Of a stretch of 13,407 bases of DNA, positions 7,788-13,407 are shown in pieces; positions within the stretch are counted from its first letter, which is position 1, and each line of letters begins with the position of its first letter. The translations under genes were made by a program, and so were the position numbers. The notes beneath the pieces were generated by a model that had not been told where the DNA came from, made no database searches, and was given only the letters and a program-made list of their open reading frames with translations. Location of the stretch: assembly GCA_030830765.1 (NCBI GenBank), contig JAURMJ010000388.1, positions 1-13,407 of the forward strand, given 5' to 3'. Source of the DNA: Quisquiliibacterium sp. (GTDB taxonomy: Bacteria; Pseudomonadota; Gammaproteobacteria; Burkholderiales; Burkholderiaceae_E).

Positions 7788-7812
7788 CCCGAAAAGCCGG
7801 CGGTTTTTTTTT
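7774..7812 (+). terminator. Intrinsic terminator of the aroG attenuator
   Basis: An 8-bp all-GC stem, CCGCCGGC (7780-7787) with GCCGGCGG (7796-7803), closes the 8-base loop CCCGAAAA. Nine Ts follow (7804-7812), and six As precede the stem (7774-7779), which can extend it by A-U pairs. It sits 30 bases upstream of the aroG start codon, between the leader peptide and aroG, which marks it as a regulatory terminator and not the end of tldD. Read on the minus strand the stem is followed by only six Ts. Confidence 0.92.
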
Positions 7813-7842
7813 CGGCCTGAGCACAACCGCCTGGAGCAAAGA

Positions 7843-8907
7843 ATGCAATTCACTACCGACGACGTTCGTATCCGTGAGATCAAGGAGCTCGCGCCGCCAT
7901 CGCACCTGCTGCGTGAGCTGCCGGTCAGCGAGAAGGCTGCAGGCGTGACCTATGAGGCTCGCCAGTCGATACATCGAATTCTGCATGGCATGGACGATCG
8001 GCTGCTGGTCATCATCGGACCCTGTTCAATCCATGATCCGAAGGCCGCGATGGAATATGCGAACCGGCTTGCCGCCGTGCGCGAGAAGTTGCGCGGCGAT
8101 CTGGAAATTGTGATGCGCGTCTACTTTGAAAAGCCGCGTACAACAGTGGGTTGGAAGGGGCTGATCAACGATCCGGACATGGATAACAGCTTCCAGATCA
8201 ATCGGGGCTTGCGCCTCGCCCGCGAATTGCTGGTCAACATCAACGAGCTTGGGCTGCCAGCCGGCACCGAGTTCCTTGACATGATCACACCGCAGTACAT
8301 CGCTGACCTGATCTCCTGGGGCGCTATCGGCGCCCGGACGACCGAGTCGCAGATCCATCGTGAGCTGGCATCCGGCCTGTCGTGCCCGGTCGGTTTCAAA
8401 AATGGGACGGATGGAAATCTGAAGATTGCGCTCGAGGCGATCAAGGCCGCCTCGCAGCCGCATCATTTCTTGTCGGTCACCAAGGGGGGTCATTCCGCGA
8501 TTGTGTCGACCAATGGCAATGAAGACTGCCACGTGATCCTGCGTGGCGGCAAGGCACCTAACTTTGATCACCCGTCGATCGAGGCAGCCTGCAAGGAAGC
8601 CGCCGCCGCTGCGATGGCCTGCCGGCTGATGGTTGATGCCAGTCATGGCAACAGCCAGAAAAAGCCGGAGAACCAGATCAGTGTCCTGGCCAATGTTGGT
8701 GAGCAGCTTGCTGCAGGCGAAAGCCGGATTTTCGGTGTGATGGTCGAAAGCCATCTGGTTGCGGGTCGTCAGGATCTTGTGCCCGGTAAGCCGCTCGTCT
8801 ACGGCCAGAGTGTCACCGACGGTTGCATCGGCTGGGAGGAAAGCCTCTCATCGCTTGAGGGACTGGCCGAGGCAGTGCGGGCACGCCGGCTCAATTCGCC
8901 CGAGTGA
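7843..8907 (+). CDS. aroG: 3-deoxy-7-phosphoheptulonate (DAHP) synthase, Phe-sensitive AroG type
   Basis: AroG condenses phosphoenolpyruvate with erythrose 4-phosphate to DAHP, the first committed step of aromatic amino acid synthesis. The 354 residues align without gaps with E. coli AroG (350) through the regions checked. Metal ligands fall at the same numbers: C61 in IGPCSIHDP, H268 in DASHGNS, E302 in MVESHL and D326 in SVTDGCIGWE. The catalytic block RVYFEKPRTTVGWKGL is intact. Residues of the E. coli Phe allosteric pocket are also present: D6, D7, M147, P150, L179, S180, F209 and V221. Feedback inhibition by Phe is therefore likely. A Shine-Dalgarno GGAG at 7833-7836 lies six bases before the ATG. 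The attenuator at 7670-7812 should control its transcription. W215 of E. coli AroG is Gly here (TKGGHSAIV). No clear U-tract terminator follows. Confidence 0.98.
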   Translation: MQFTTDDVRIREIKELAPPSHLLRELPVSEKAAGVTYEARQSIHRILHGMDDRLLVIIGPCSIHDPKAAMEYANRLAAVREKLRGDLEIVMRVYFEKPRTTVGWKGLINDPDMDNSFQINRGLRLARELLVNINELGLPAGTEFLDMITPQYIADLISWGAIGARTTESQIHRELASGLSCPVGFKNGTDGNLKIALEAIKAASQPHHFLSVTKGGHSAIVSTNGNEDCHVILRGGKAPNFDHPSIEAACKEAAAAAMACRLMVDASHGNSQKKPENQISVLANVGEQLAAGESRIFGVMVESHLVAGRQDLVPGKPLVYGQSVTDGCIGWEESLSSLEGLAEAVRARRLNSPE

Positions 8908-8996
8908 ACCGATCGGGTTGGCAGGCAGAGTTGATTGATCGTGCGCAGCAGGGCGGTCGGTCTCTGGCGCACTCATCCGCCGCCGGTTCTGGGAGC

Positions 8997-9016
8997 GGCG
9001 CCCCGGGTCAGGCGCC
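8997..9016. repeat. GGCGCC inverted repeat downstream of aroG
   Basis: Two copies of the self-complementary hexamer GGCGCC (8997-9002 and 9011-9016) can form a 6-bp GC hairpin with an 8-base loop in the 147-base gap after aroG. There is no T-run, so termination would have to be Rho-assisted. The rest of the gap (8908-9054) shows no convincing gene. Confidence 0.3.
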
Positions 9017-9038
9017 TGATCACAGCCTGATCCCGTGC

Positions 9039-9044
9039 TATAAA
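9039..9044 (+). promoter_or_regulatory. Candidate -10 box of the cyclic-nucleotide-binding protein gene
   Basis: TATAAA matches 5 of 6 bases of the -10 consensus and stands out in GC-rich sequence. No good -35 box lies 16-18 bases upstream (the closest is CTGATC at 9016-9021). The predicted transcript would start near 9051, so translation from 9055 would be almost leaderless, while a start at 9073 would have AGGA at 9061-9064 as its binding site. Confidence 0.35.
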
Positions 9045-9054
9045 ACTGGTTCGC

Positions 9055-9705
9055 ATGAACAGGAACGCCGAGATGCAAGCGCGCAAAGCGGCCGGGCAGG
9101 ATTCGGCTCAACCGAACGCTGAGCCTGGTGGTGCCGGTCAACCCGGTTTACAGGCCAAGGACACTCCCGCAACGCCGACAGCAGACGAGCGGATGCTCGC
9201 TTTGGGGCTTGCCGTCGTGTGCCAGGGCGATCAGCTGCAGGGTGTTCTTGGGCCGATGCTGGCGGCGACTCCGTTGTTCTGCGATCTGTCTCTCGACCAG
9301 ATCGAGCGGGTGAGCGCGGTAATGACGGTCTATGATGCCCCGGTCGGCATGACGCTGATCACCGAGGGCGATCAGGGCGATTTCATGCTGTTGCTGCTGA
9401 CCGGCGCGGTGGATGTGTTGCGCCGCAATCGCAACAGCTATCCGGCGCGTATTGCAGTCGTGGAGCCTGGGCAGAGCCTGGGTGAGATGTCGATGTTCGA
9501 TGGTGAGCCGCGATTCTCATCGTGCGTGACCATCGAGCCGAGTCGCATCGCCGTTCTGGAGCACAAACCGCTGATGCAACTATTTGATGCCGATCCGTCA
9601 CTGGGCAACCGGGTGATGCTGCAACTGGTCAGACTGCTCTCAGACCGGCTCCGTCAGACCGGTGCGCAGCTGGTTTCCTTCCTGGACTCCGCCCGCGGAG
9701 TCTGA
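9055..9705 (+). CDS. Stand-alone cyclic nucleotide-binding domain protein (Crp-like effector domain, no HTH)
   Basis: Residues about 75-185 form a Crp/PKA-type cyclic nucleotide-binding beta barrel: PVGMTLITEGDQGDFMLLLL, then the phosphate-binding cassette GEMSMFDGEPRFSS with E144 and R153. The position equal to Ser83 of E. coli CRP is F154, so the ligand may not be bound as in CRP. The following helix region (about 175-210) resembles the CRP dimer helix, but the protein ends at 216 with no helix-turn-helix, so it is probably not a DNA-binding regulator. Residues 1-45 are Ala/Gln/Gly/Pro-rich and probably disordered. The ATG at 9055 has no Shine-Dalgarno; an in-frame ATG at 9073 (residue 7) is preceded by AGGA at 9061-9064 with eight bases between and may be the true start. 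The partner and function are unknown. It converges on the adenosyltransferase gene. Confidence 0.85.
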   Translation: MNRNAEMQARKAAGQDSAQPNAEPGGAGQPGLQAKDTPATPTADERMLALGLAVVCQGDQLQGVLGPMLAATPLFCDLSLDQIERVSAVMTVYDAPVGMTLITEGDQGDFMLLLLTGAVDVLRRNRNSYPARIAVVEPGQSLGEMSMFDGEPRFSSCVTIEPSRIAVLEHKPLMQLFDADPSLGNRVMLQLVRLLSDRLRQTGAQLVSFLDSARGV

Positions 9706-9765
9706 GCAGTCAGGGCGTTGCTGCGCTGGGTGCGGGCAAGTTCGACGTCTTTCCATCTGCATCCG

Positions 9766-9793
9766 ACGGCTCCCTGGCACAAGCAGCCGTTTT
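9766..9793 (+). terminator. Possible intrinsic terminator after the cyclic-nucleotide-binding protein gene
   Basis: ACGGCT (9766-9771) is complementary to AGCCGT (9785-9790) with a 13-base loop, and the sequence continues TTT to 9793, so four Ts close the hairpin. It lies in the 90-base gap between two convergent genes, where a terminator is expected. The short stem, large loop and short T-run make it a weak candidate. Confidence 0.4.
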
Positions 9794-9795
9794 AC

Positions 9796-10347
9796 TCAGA
9801 TCTCTCGGCCACGCTGCCAGAGCACATCGGGCCTGCCGCTGGCCCGATTGATTACGCGTGCAAGGACAAACAACAGGTCGGAGAGGCGGTTCAGGTACTG
9901 CTTGCAAACGGTGCGAACCAGTTCCTGTCGGCTCAATGAGACGACGGCTCGCTCGGCGCGGCGTGCCACGGTACGTGCCAGATGAGCAGTGGCCGAGCCC
10001 CGCGAGCCACCCGGCAGAATGAATTCCTGCAGTCTGGGCAGTTCGGCGTTGTACTTCGCGAGCAGCTGATCAAGCTTTTCAACCTGGGAATCGGCCAGAT
10101 TCTCGAAACCCGGGATGCACAGTTCGCCGCCCAGATCGAACAGGTCATGCTGGATCTCCAGCAGGGCTTCTGCCACATGGTCGGGTATTTCCTCGGTCAG
10201 CAGCATACCGATCACCGAGTTGAGCTCGTCGACGTCGCCCAGCGCGGCAATGCGCAGGCTGTCCTTCGTGGTCCGGCTGCCATCGCCAAGGCCGGTGCTG
10301 CCATCGTCACCGGTGCGGGTTGCAATCTGGGTAAGCCTTTTGCCCAT
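9796..10347 (-). CDS. Cob(I)alamin adenosyltransferase, PduO type
   Basis: PduO-type ATP:cob(I)alamin adenosyltransferases transfer the adenosyl group of ATP to reduced corrinoid, making coenzyme B12 for enzymes such as methylmalonyl-CoA mutase. The protein has 183 residues, normal for the family. The N-terminal ATP-binding loop TRTGDDGSTGLGDG (residues 10-23), GDVDELNSVIG (37-47), LPGGSRGSATAHLAR, VARRAERAVVSL and YLNRLSDLLFVLAR are all family hallmarks. The start ATG (10345-10347) is chosen because the family begins just before this loop; an AGG three bases and a GGAG eleven bases upstream are possible binding sites. The reading frame stays open upstream to 10695, but that part has no family similarity and overlaps the divergent dehydrogenase gene. 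No other B12 gene is in the window, so the corrinoid may be salvaged. Confidence 0.95.
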   Translation of the reverse strand: MGKRLTQIATRTGDDGSTGLGDGSRTTKDSLRIAALGDVDELNSVIGMLLTEEIPDHVAEALLEIQHDLFDLGGELCIPGFENLADSQVEKLDQLLAKYNAELPRLQEFILPGGSRGSATAHLARTVARRAERAVVSLSRQELVRTVCKQYLNRLSDLLFVLARVINRASGRPDVLWQRGREI

Positions 10348-10372
10348 GGCCTGTCGGTCTCCGGGTGGTTCA

Positions 10373-10397
10373 TTTCGCGAAACAGGGGGATATTTTA
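10373..10397. promoter_or_regulatory. Divergent promoter region with a perfect palindrome
   Basis: In the 75-base gap between the adenosyltransferase and dehydrogenase genes lie a perfect 10-base palindrome, TTTCGCGAAA (10373-10382), and an AT-rich patch. On the minus strand TAAAAT (10397-10392) matches 5 of 6 -10 bases and would start the adenosyltransferase transcript near 10385, so the palindrome would fall at its very beginning, as an operator might. On the plus strand TATTTT (10391-10396) is a weaker -10. No clear -35 box is seen on either strand. Confidence 0.35.
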
Positions 10398-10422
10398 AAC
10401 TCCAGCCCTCCAGGAGAACCGC

Positions 10423-11835
10423 ATGAACCATCCGACCCCGTACCGCGAGCATCTGCAGCGGCTGATTCCGCCTGCACTTGTCGATGCGCTTCGCAGCCGC
10501 TTTGACGGGCGGTTCTCGACCGCGCAGGCTGTGCGTGACCACCATGGGCGCGACGAATCGCCGTTCCCGCCGTGTCCGCCGCAGGCGGTCGTTTATGCGC
10601 ATTCGACCGATGACGTGGTGGATGTAGTCAATCTGTGCCGTGAGCATCGGTATCCGGTCATCGCCTATGGCGCTGGCTCGTCGCTGGAAGGACATCTGCT
10701 GGCGATCCAGGGCGGCGTGACGGTCGATCTCTCACAGATGAACCGCGTGCTCACGATCAATGCCGAGGACCTGACCGTGACCGTGCAGCCGGGCGTCTTG
10801 CGAAAGCAGCTGAACGATGAGCTGAAGTCGAGCGGACTGTTCTTTCCGATCGACCCGGGTGCCGACGCCAGCCTCGGCGGGATGTGCGCGACGCGTGCTT
10901 CCGGCACCAACGCAGTGCGCTACGGCACGATGCGTGAGAACGTGCTCGGTCTGACCGTGGTCACGGCCGAGGGCAAAGTGATTCGCACAGCCCGCCGCGC
11001 CAAGAAATCATCGGCTGGCTATGACCTGACCCGCTTGTTCATCGGTTCGGAAGGCACGCTGGGCATCATCACCGAGATCGACGTGAAGCTGTATCCGCTG
11101 CCAGAGGCCATGTCGGCTGCGGTAGTCAGCTTCCCATCGTTATCCGATGCGGTGCAGACCGTGATCGAAACAATCCAACTCGGCGTGCCGGTGGCGCGCA
11201 GTGAATTCCTCTGCGAGGCAACGATCCGCGCAATCAATGCGCATTCGAAGACGGAACTGCGCGAGGCACCGACGTTGTTCTTCGAGTTTCATGGCACTGA
11301 GGCCTCGGTGCGCGAGCAGGCAGAGCTGGTTCAGAACCTGGCGCACGAGCACGGCGGCGAGAATTTCGAATGGGCAACCCGTCCCGAAGATCGCAACCGC
11401 CTTTGGACTGCCCGCCACAACGCCTATTTCGCCTGTCTGCAGGCCCGTCCTGGTTGCCGGGCGGTGGTCACCGACACCTGCGTACCGATCTCGCGGCTCG
11501 CCGAATCAATCACTGCGGCGCGCGACATTCTGGATACCGGTGATTTCCCATCGATGCTGGTCGGCCATGTCGGTGATGGTAATTTCCATGCGCTGCTGCT
11601 GATCGACCCGGACAACGAGGCCGAAATCGCCGAGGCCGAGCGACTGAATGACCAGATCGTGCAGTTGGCGCTGTCGATGGACGGAACCTGCACCGGCGAG
11701 CATGGCATCGGCCTGCACAAGATGGCCTACCTGGTCGATGAGGTCGGCGACGATGCCATAGAGCTGATGCGTCGCATCAAGCAGGCCTTTGATCCCGACA
11801 ACCTGCTGAATCCCGGAAAAGTTTTTCGCATCTGA
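10423..11835 (+). CDS. FAD-linked D-lactate dehydrogenase, LDHD/GlcD family
   Basis: This 470-residue flavoprotein belongs to the vanillyl-alcohol-oxidase/PCMH fold. The FAD domain shows GAGSSLEGH (83-91), DPGADASLGGMCATRASGTN, AVRYGTMRENVLGL and FIGSEGTLGIITE. The C-terminal cap shows GHVGDGNFH (381-389), with the metal-binding histidines, and GTCTGEHGIG with E426 and H427. The arrangement, including DPGADAS and LWTARHN, closely follows the D-lactate dehydrogenase (LDHD) branch as I recall it, so oxidation of D-lactate with electrons passed to cytochrome or quinone is the best call. Glycolate or D-2-hydroxyglutarate are possible alternative substrates. AGGAG at 10412-10416 lies six bases before the ATG and supports the start. 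The tex gene follows after three bases. Confidence 0.9.
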   Translation: MNHPTPYREHLQRLIPPALVDALRSRFDGRFSTAQAVRDHHGRDESPFPPCPPQAVVYAHSTDDVVDVVNLCREHRYPVIAYGAGSSLEGHLLAIQGGVTVDLSQMNRVLTINAEDLTVTVQPGVLRKQLNDELKSSGLFFPIDPGADASLGGMCATRASGTNAVRYGTMRENVLGLTVVTAEGKVIRTARRAKKSSAGYDLTRLFIGSEGTLGIITEIDVKLYPLPEAMSAAVVSFPSLSDAVQTVIETIQLGVPVARSEFLCEATIRAINAHSKTELREAPTLFFEFHGTEASVREQAELVQNLAHEHGGENFEWATRPEDRNRLWTARHNAYFACLQARPGCRAVVTDTCVPISRLAESITAARDILDTGDFPSMLVGHVGDGNFHALLLIDPDNEAEIAEAERLNDQIVQLALSMDGTCTGEHGIGLHKMAYLVDEVGDDAIELMRRIKQAFDPDNLLNPGKVFRI

Positions 11836-11838
11836 TCC

Positions 11839-13407
11839 ATGGCCGAGTCTATTGAGAGAAGAATTGCCACCGAGCTGTCGGTCCGACCAGAGCAGGTTGA
11901 GGCGGCCGTGCGCCTGCTTGATGAAGGCGCGACCGTGCCTTTCATTGCCCGCTACCGGAAGGAAGTGACCGGCGGCCTGGACGACACGCAGCTACGCACG
12001 CTTGAAGAGCGCCTCGGATATCTGCGCGAGCTGGAAGACCGGCGCGCGACCGTGCTCGAATCGATCGAGAGCCAGGGCAAGCTGGATGACGCGCTGCGAG
12101 CGGCCATCGAAGCGGCCGACACCAAGCAGCGCCTTGAGGATCTTTATGCGCCCTACAAGCCCAAGCGTCGGACCAAGGCCCAGATCGCGCGCGAGGCCGG
12201 TCTTGAGCCTCTGGCTGATGCGCTGCTGACAGACCCGACGCTGGAGCCTGAAACTGAAGCCACGAAGTTTCTGCGCGAGGCCTTCACCGGTCCCGATGGT
12301 GACAATCCTGGCGTGCCCGACACGAAGACCGCGCTGGATGGCGCTCGTCAGATCCTGATTGAACGGTTTGCCGAGGATGCTGAGCTGGTCGGACAGTTAC
12401 GCGAACATCTGCTGAGCCAGGCGCAACTGGTTTCTGTACTGGACGATACGTCGCAGGCCAAGGAGGCTGACGCTCAGAAGTTCTCGGACTATTTCGATCA
12501 TCGCGAGCCCTTGGCTGCGATTGCTTCGCACCGTGCCCTGGCAATGCTGCGCGGTCGCCGTGAGCAGGTGCTCAAGCTGGCCGTCAAATTGCCCGAGGAA
12601 CTGGCGGATCCGCCGACGCGTGCACAGTCCTGTGAGCGCCTGGTTGCAGCACGTTTCGGTCTTGTGGATCGCGGTCGCCCGGCCGATGCCTGGCTGGCGC
12701 AGACGGTGCGCTGGACCTGGTCGGTCAAGCTGGGCTGGCAGCTGGAAACCGAGCTGCTTGGTGCCCTGCGTGAAAGGGCTGAGGAAGACGCGATCAAGGT
12801 GTTTGCAAGCAACCTGCATGACTTGCTGCTGGCAGCTCCAGCCGGGGCACGCACAACGATCGGACTGGACCCGGGTCTGCGGACCGGCGTGAAGGTTGCC
12901 GTTGTCGATGGCACTGGAAAACTGCTTGAGACAACAACAATCTATCCGCATGTGCCACGCAATGACTGGGACGGGTCGCTCGCCACGCTGGCCCGGATTG
13001 CGCAGACGCATGGTGCCGAGTTGGTCGCGATCGGCAACGGCACGGCCTCACGTGAGACCGATAAACTGGTTGTTGATCTGATTAAACGTCATCCCCAGTT
13101 GGGTCTGACCCGCGCGGTGGTCAGCGAGGCCGGTGCGTCGGTTTACTCGGCGTCCGAACTGGCCGCACGTGAGTTCCCGGAGCTCGATGTGAGCTTGCGC
13201 GGTGCGGTTTCAATTGCCCGCAGATTGCAGGATCCTCTGGCTGAGCTCGTCAAGATCGACCCCAAGTCGATCGGCGTTGGCCAGTACCAGCACGACGTTA
13301 ACCAGAGCGAACTGGCGCGCAGCCTGGACGCTGTGGTTGAGGACTGCGTCAACAGCGTCGGCGTGGACCTGAACACCGCCAGCGTCCCCTTGCTGGCGCG
13401 GGTTTCG
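11839..13407 (+). CDS. tex: Transcription accessory protein Tex (3' end outside window)
   Basis: Tex is a conserved cytoplasmic nucleic-acid-binding protein linked to transcription and, in Bordetella pertussis, to toxin gene expression. The window holds 523 codons of about 770. The N-terminal helical region carries [20 protein letters not shown] and [19 protein letters not shown]. The YqgF/RNase H-like domain begins near residue 343 with [16 protein letters not shown] (D344), followed by [47 protein letters not shown] and [12 protein letters not shown]. The visible part ends as the helix-hairpin-helix region begins ([11 protein letters not shown]); the S1 RNA-binding domain lies beyond. The ATG starts three bases after the upstream stop codon with no good Shine-Dalgarno nearby, so expression is probably coupled to the dehydrogenase gene. 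Confidence 0.97.
   Translation, partial: MAESIERRIATELSVRPEQVEAAVRLLDEGATVPFIARYRKEVTGGLDDTQLRTLEERLGYLRELEDRRATVLESIESQGKLDDALRAAIEAADTKQRLEDLYAPYKPKRRTKAQIAREAGLEPLADALLTDPTLEPETEATKFLREAFTGPDGDNPGVPDTKTALDGARQILIERFAEDAELVGQLREHLLSQAQLVSVLDDTSQAKEADAQKFSDYFDHREPLAAIASHRALAMLRGRREQVLKLAVKLPEELADPPTRAQSCERLVAARFGLVDRGRPADAWLAQTVRWTWSVKLGWQLETELLGALRERAEEDAIKVFASNLHDLLLAAPAGARTTIGLDPGLRTGVKVAVVDGTGKLLETTTIYPHVPRNDWDGSLATLARIAQTHGAELVAIGNGTASRETDKLVVDLIKRHPQLGLTRAVVSEAGASVYSASELAAREFPELDVSLRGAVSIARRLQDPLAELVKIDPKSIGVGQYQHDVNQSELARSLDAVVEDCVNSVGVDLNTASVPLLARVS

Noticed and set aside
7548..7986. Minus-strand ORFs across the aroG leader region
   Set aside because: They are by-products of the T-rich leader and terminator read backwards and overlap the start of aroG; no start signal or homology supports them.
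8904..9122. 72-codon ORF starting with GTG overlapping the aroG stop (GTGA)
   Set aside because: Composition is low-complexity, no domain is recognisable, it has no Shine-Dalgarno, and it runs into the cyclic-nucleotide-binding gene in another frame.
9662..9985. 107-codon plus-strand ORF between the convergent genes
   Set aside because: It overlaps the end of the cyclic-nucleotide-binding gene and the 3' end of the adenosyltransferase gene, with an Arg/Ser-rich translation typical of a wrong frame.
10348..10695. Upstream extension of the adenosyltransferase reading frame
   Set aside because: The added residues have no family similarity, overlap the start of the divergent dehydrogenase gene, and the family begins just before the TRTGDDGSTGLG loop.

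Overview
The window is a dense, GC-rich (roughly 60%) stretch of bacterial chromosome. The gene set and order (glnE, divergent from yhdP-nitrilase-tldD, then aroG, and later a D-lactate dehydrogenase-like gene and tex) point to a betaproteobacterium, probably of the order Burkholderiales. This placement rests on remembered synteny and protein similarity, not on a search. No tRNA, rRNA, insertion sequence, prophage gene or CRISPR array was seen. Every gene is of housekeeping type, and no gap between genes exceeds 300 bases.

Left part (1-7570). The N-terminal third of glnE, which controls glutamine synthetase by adenylylation, runs leftward out of the window. Divergent from it is a compact run of yhdP (a giant AsmA-like envelope protein), a nitrilase-fold amidase of the Nit1 type (ATGA overlap with yhdP) and tldD (28 bases further on). 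These look like one operon for envelope lipid transport, metabolite repair and proteolysis of modified peptides.

Middle (7571-8907). This holds the most notable element. Between tldD and aroG lies what reads as a complete phenylalanine attenuator: a candidate sigma70 promoter, a 28-residue leader ORF with the core FFSFFYFGF, an antiterminator arm (7718-7725) identical in sequence to the 3' arm of the terminator, and a strong intrinsic terminator with nine Ts (7774-7812). AroG itself keeps the residues of the Phe allosteric site known from Escherichia coli AroG. The first enzyme of the shikimate pathway therefore seems to be controlled by Phe twice: by attenuation of its mRNA and by feedback on the enzyme. 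In enteric bacteria the similar pheL leader sits in front of pheA, and aroG is controlled by TyrR. The leader's promoter lies so close to its start codon that the leader mRNA may be nearly leaderless.

Right part (8908-13407). A stand-alone cyclic-nucleotide-binding domain protein without a DNA-binding domain converges on a PduO-type cob(I)alamin adenosyltransferase. That gene is divergent from an FAD-linked D-lactate dehydrogenase of the LDHD/GlcD family, across a 75-base gap containing a perfect palindrome. Three bases after the dehydrogenase, tex (an RNA-binding transcription accessory protein) begins and runs out of the window after 523 codons.
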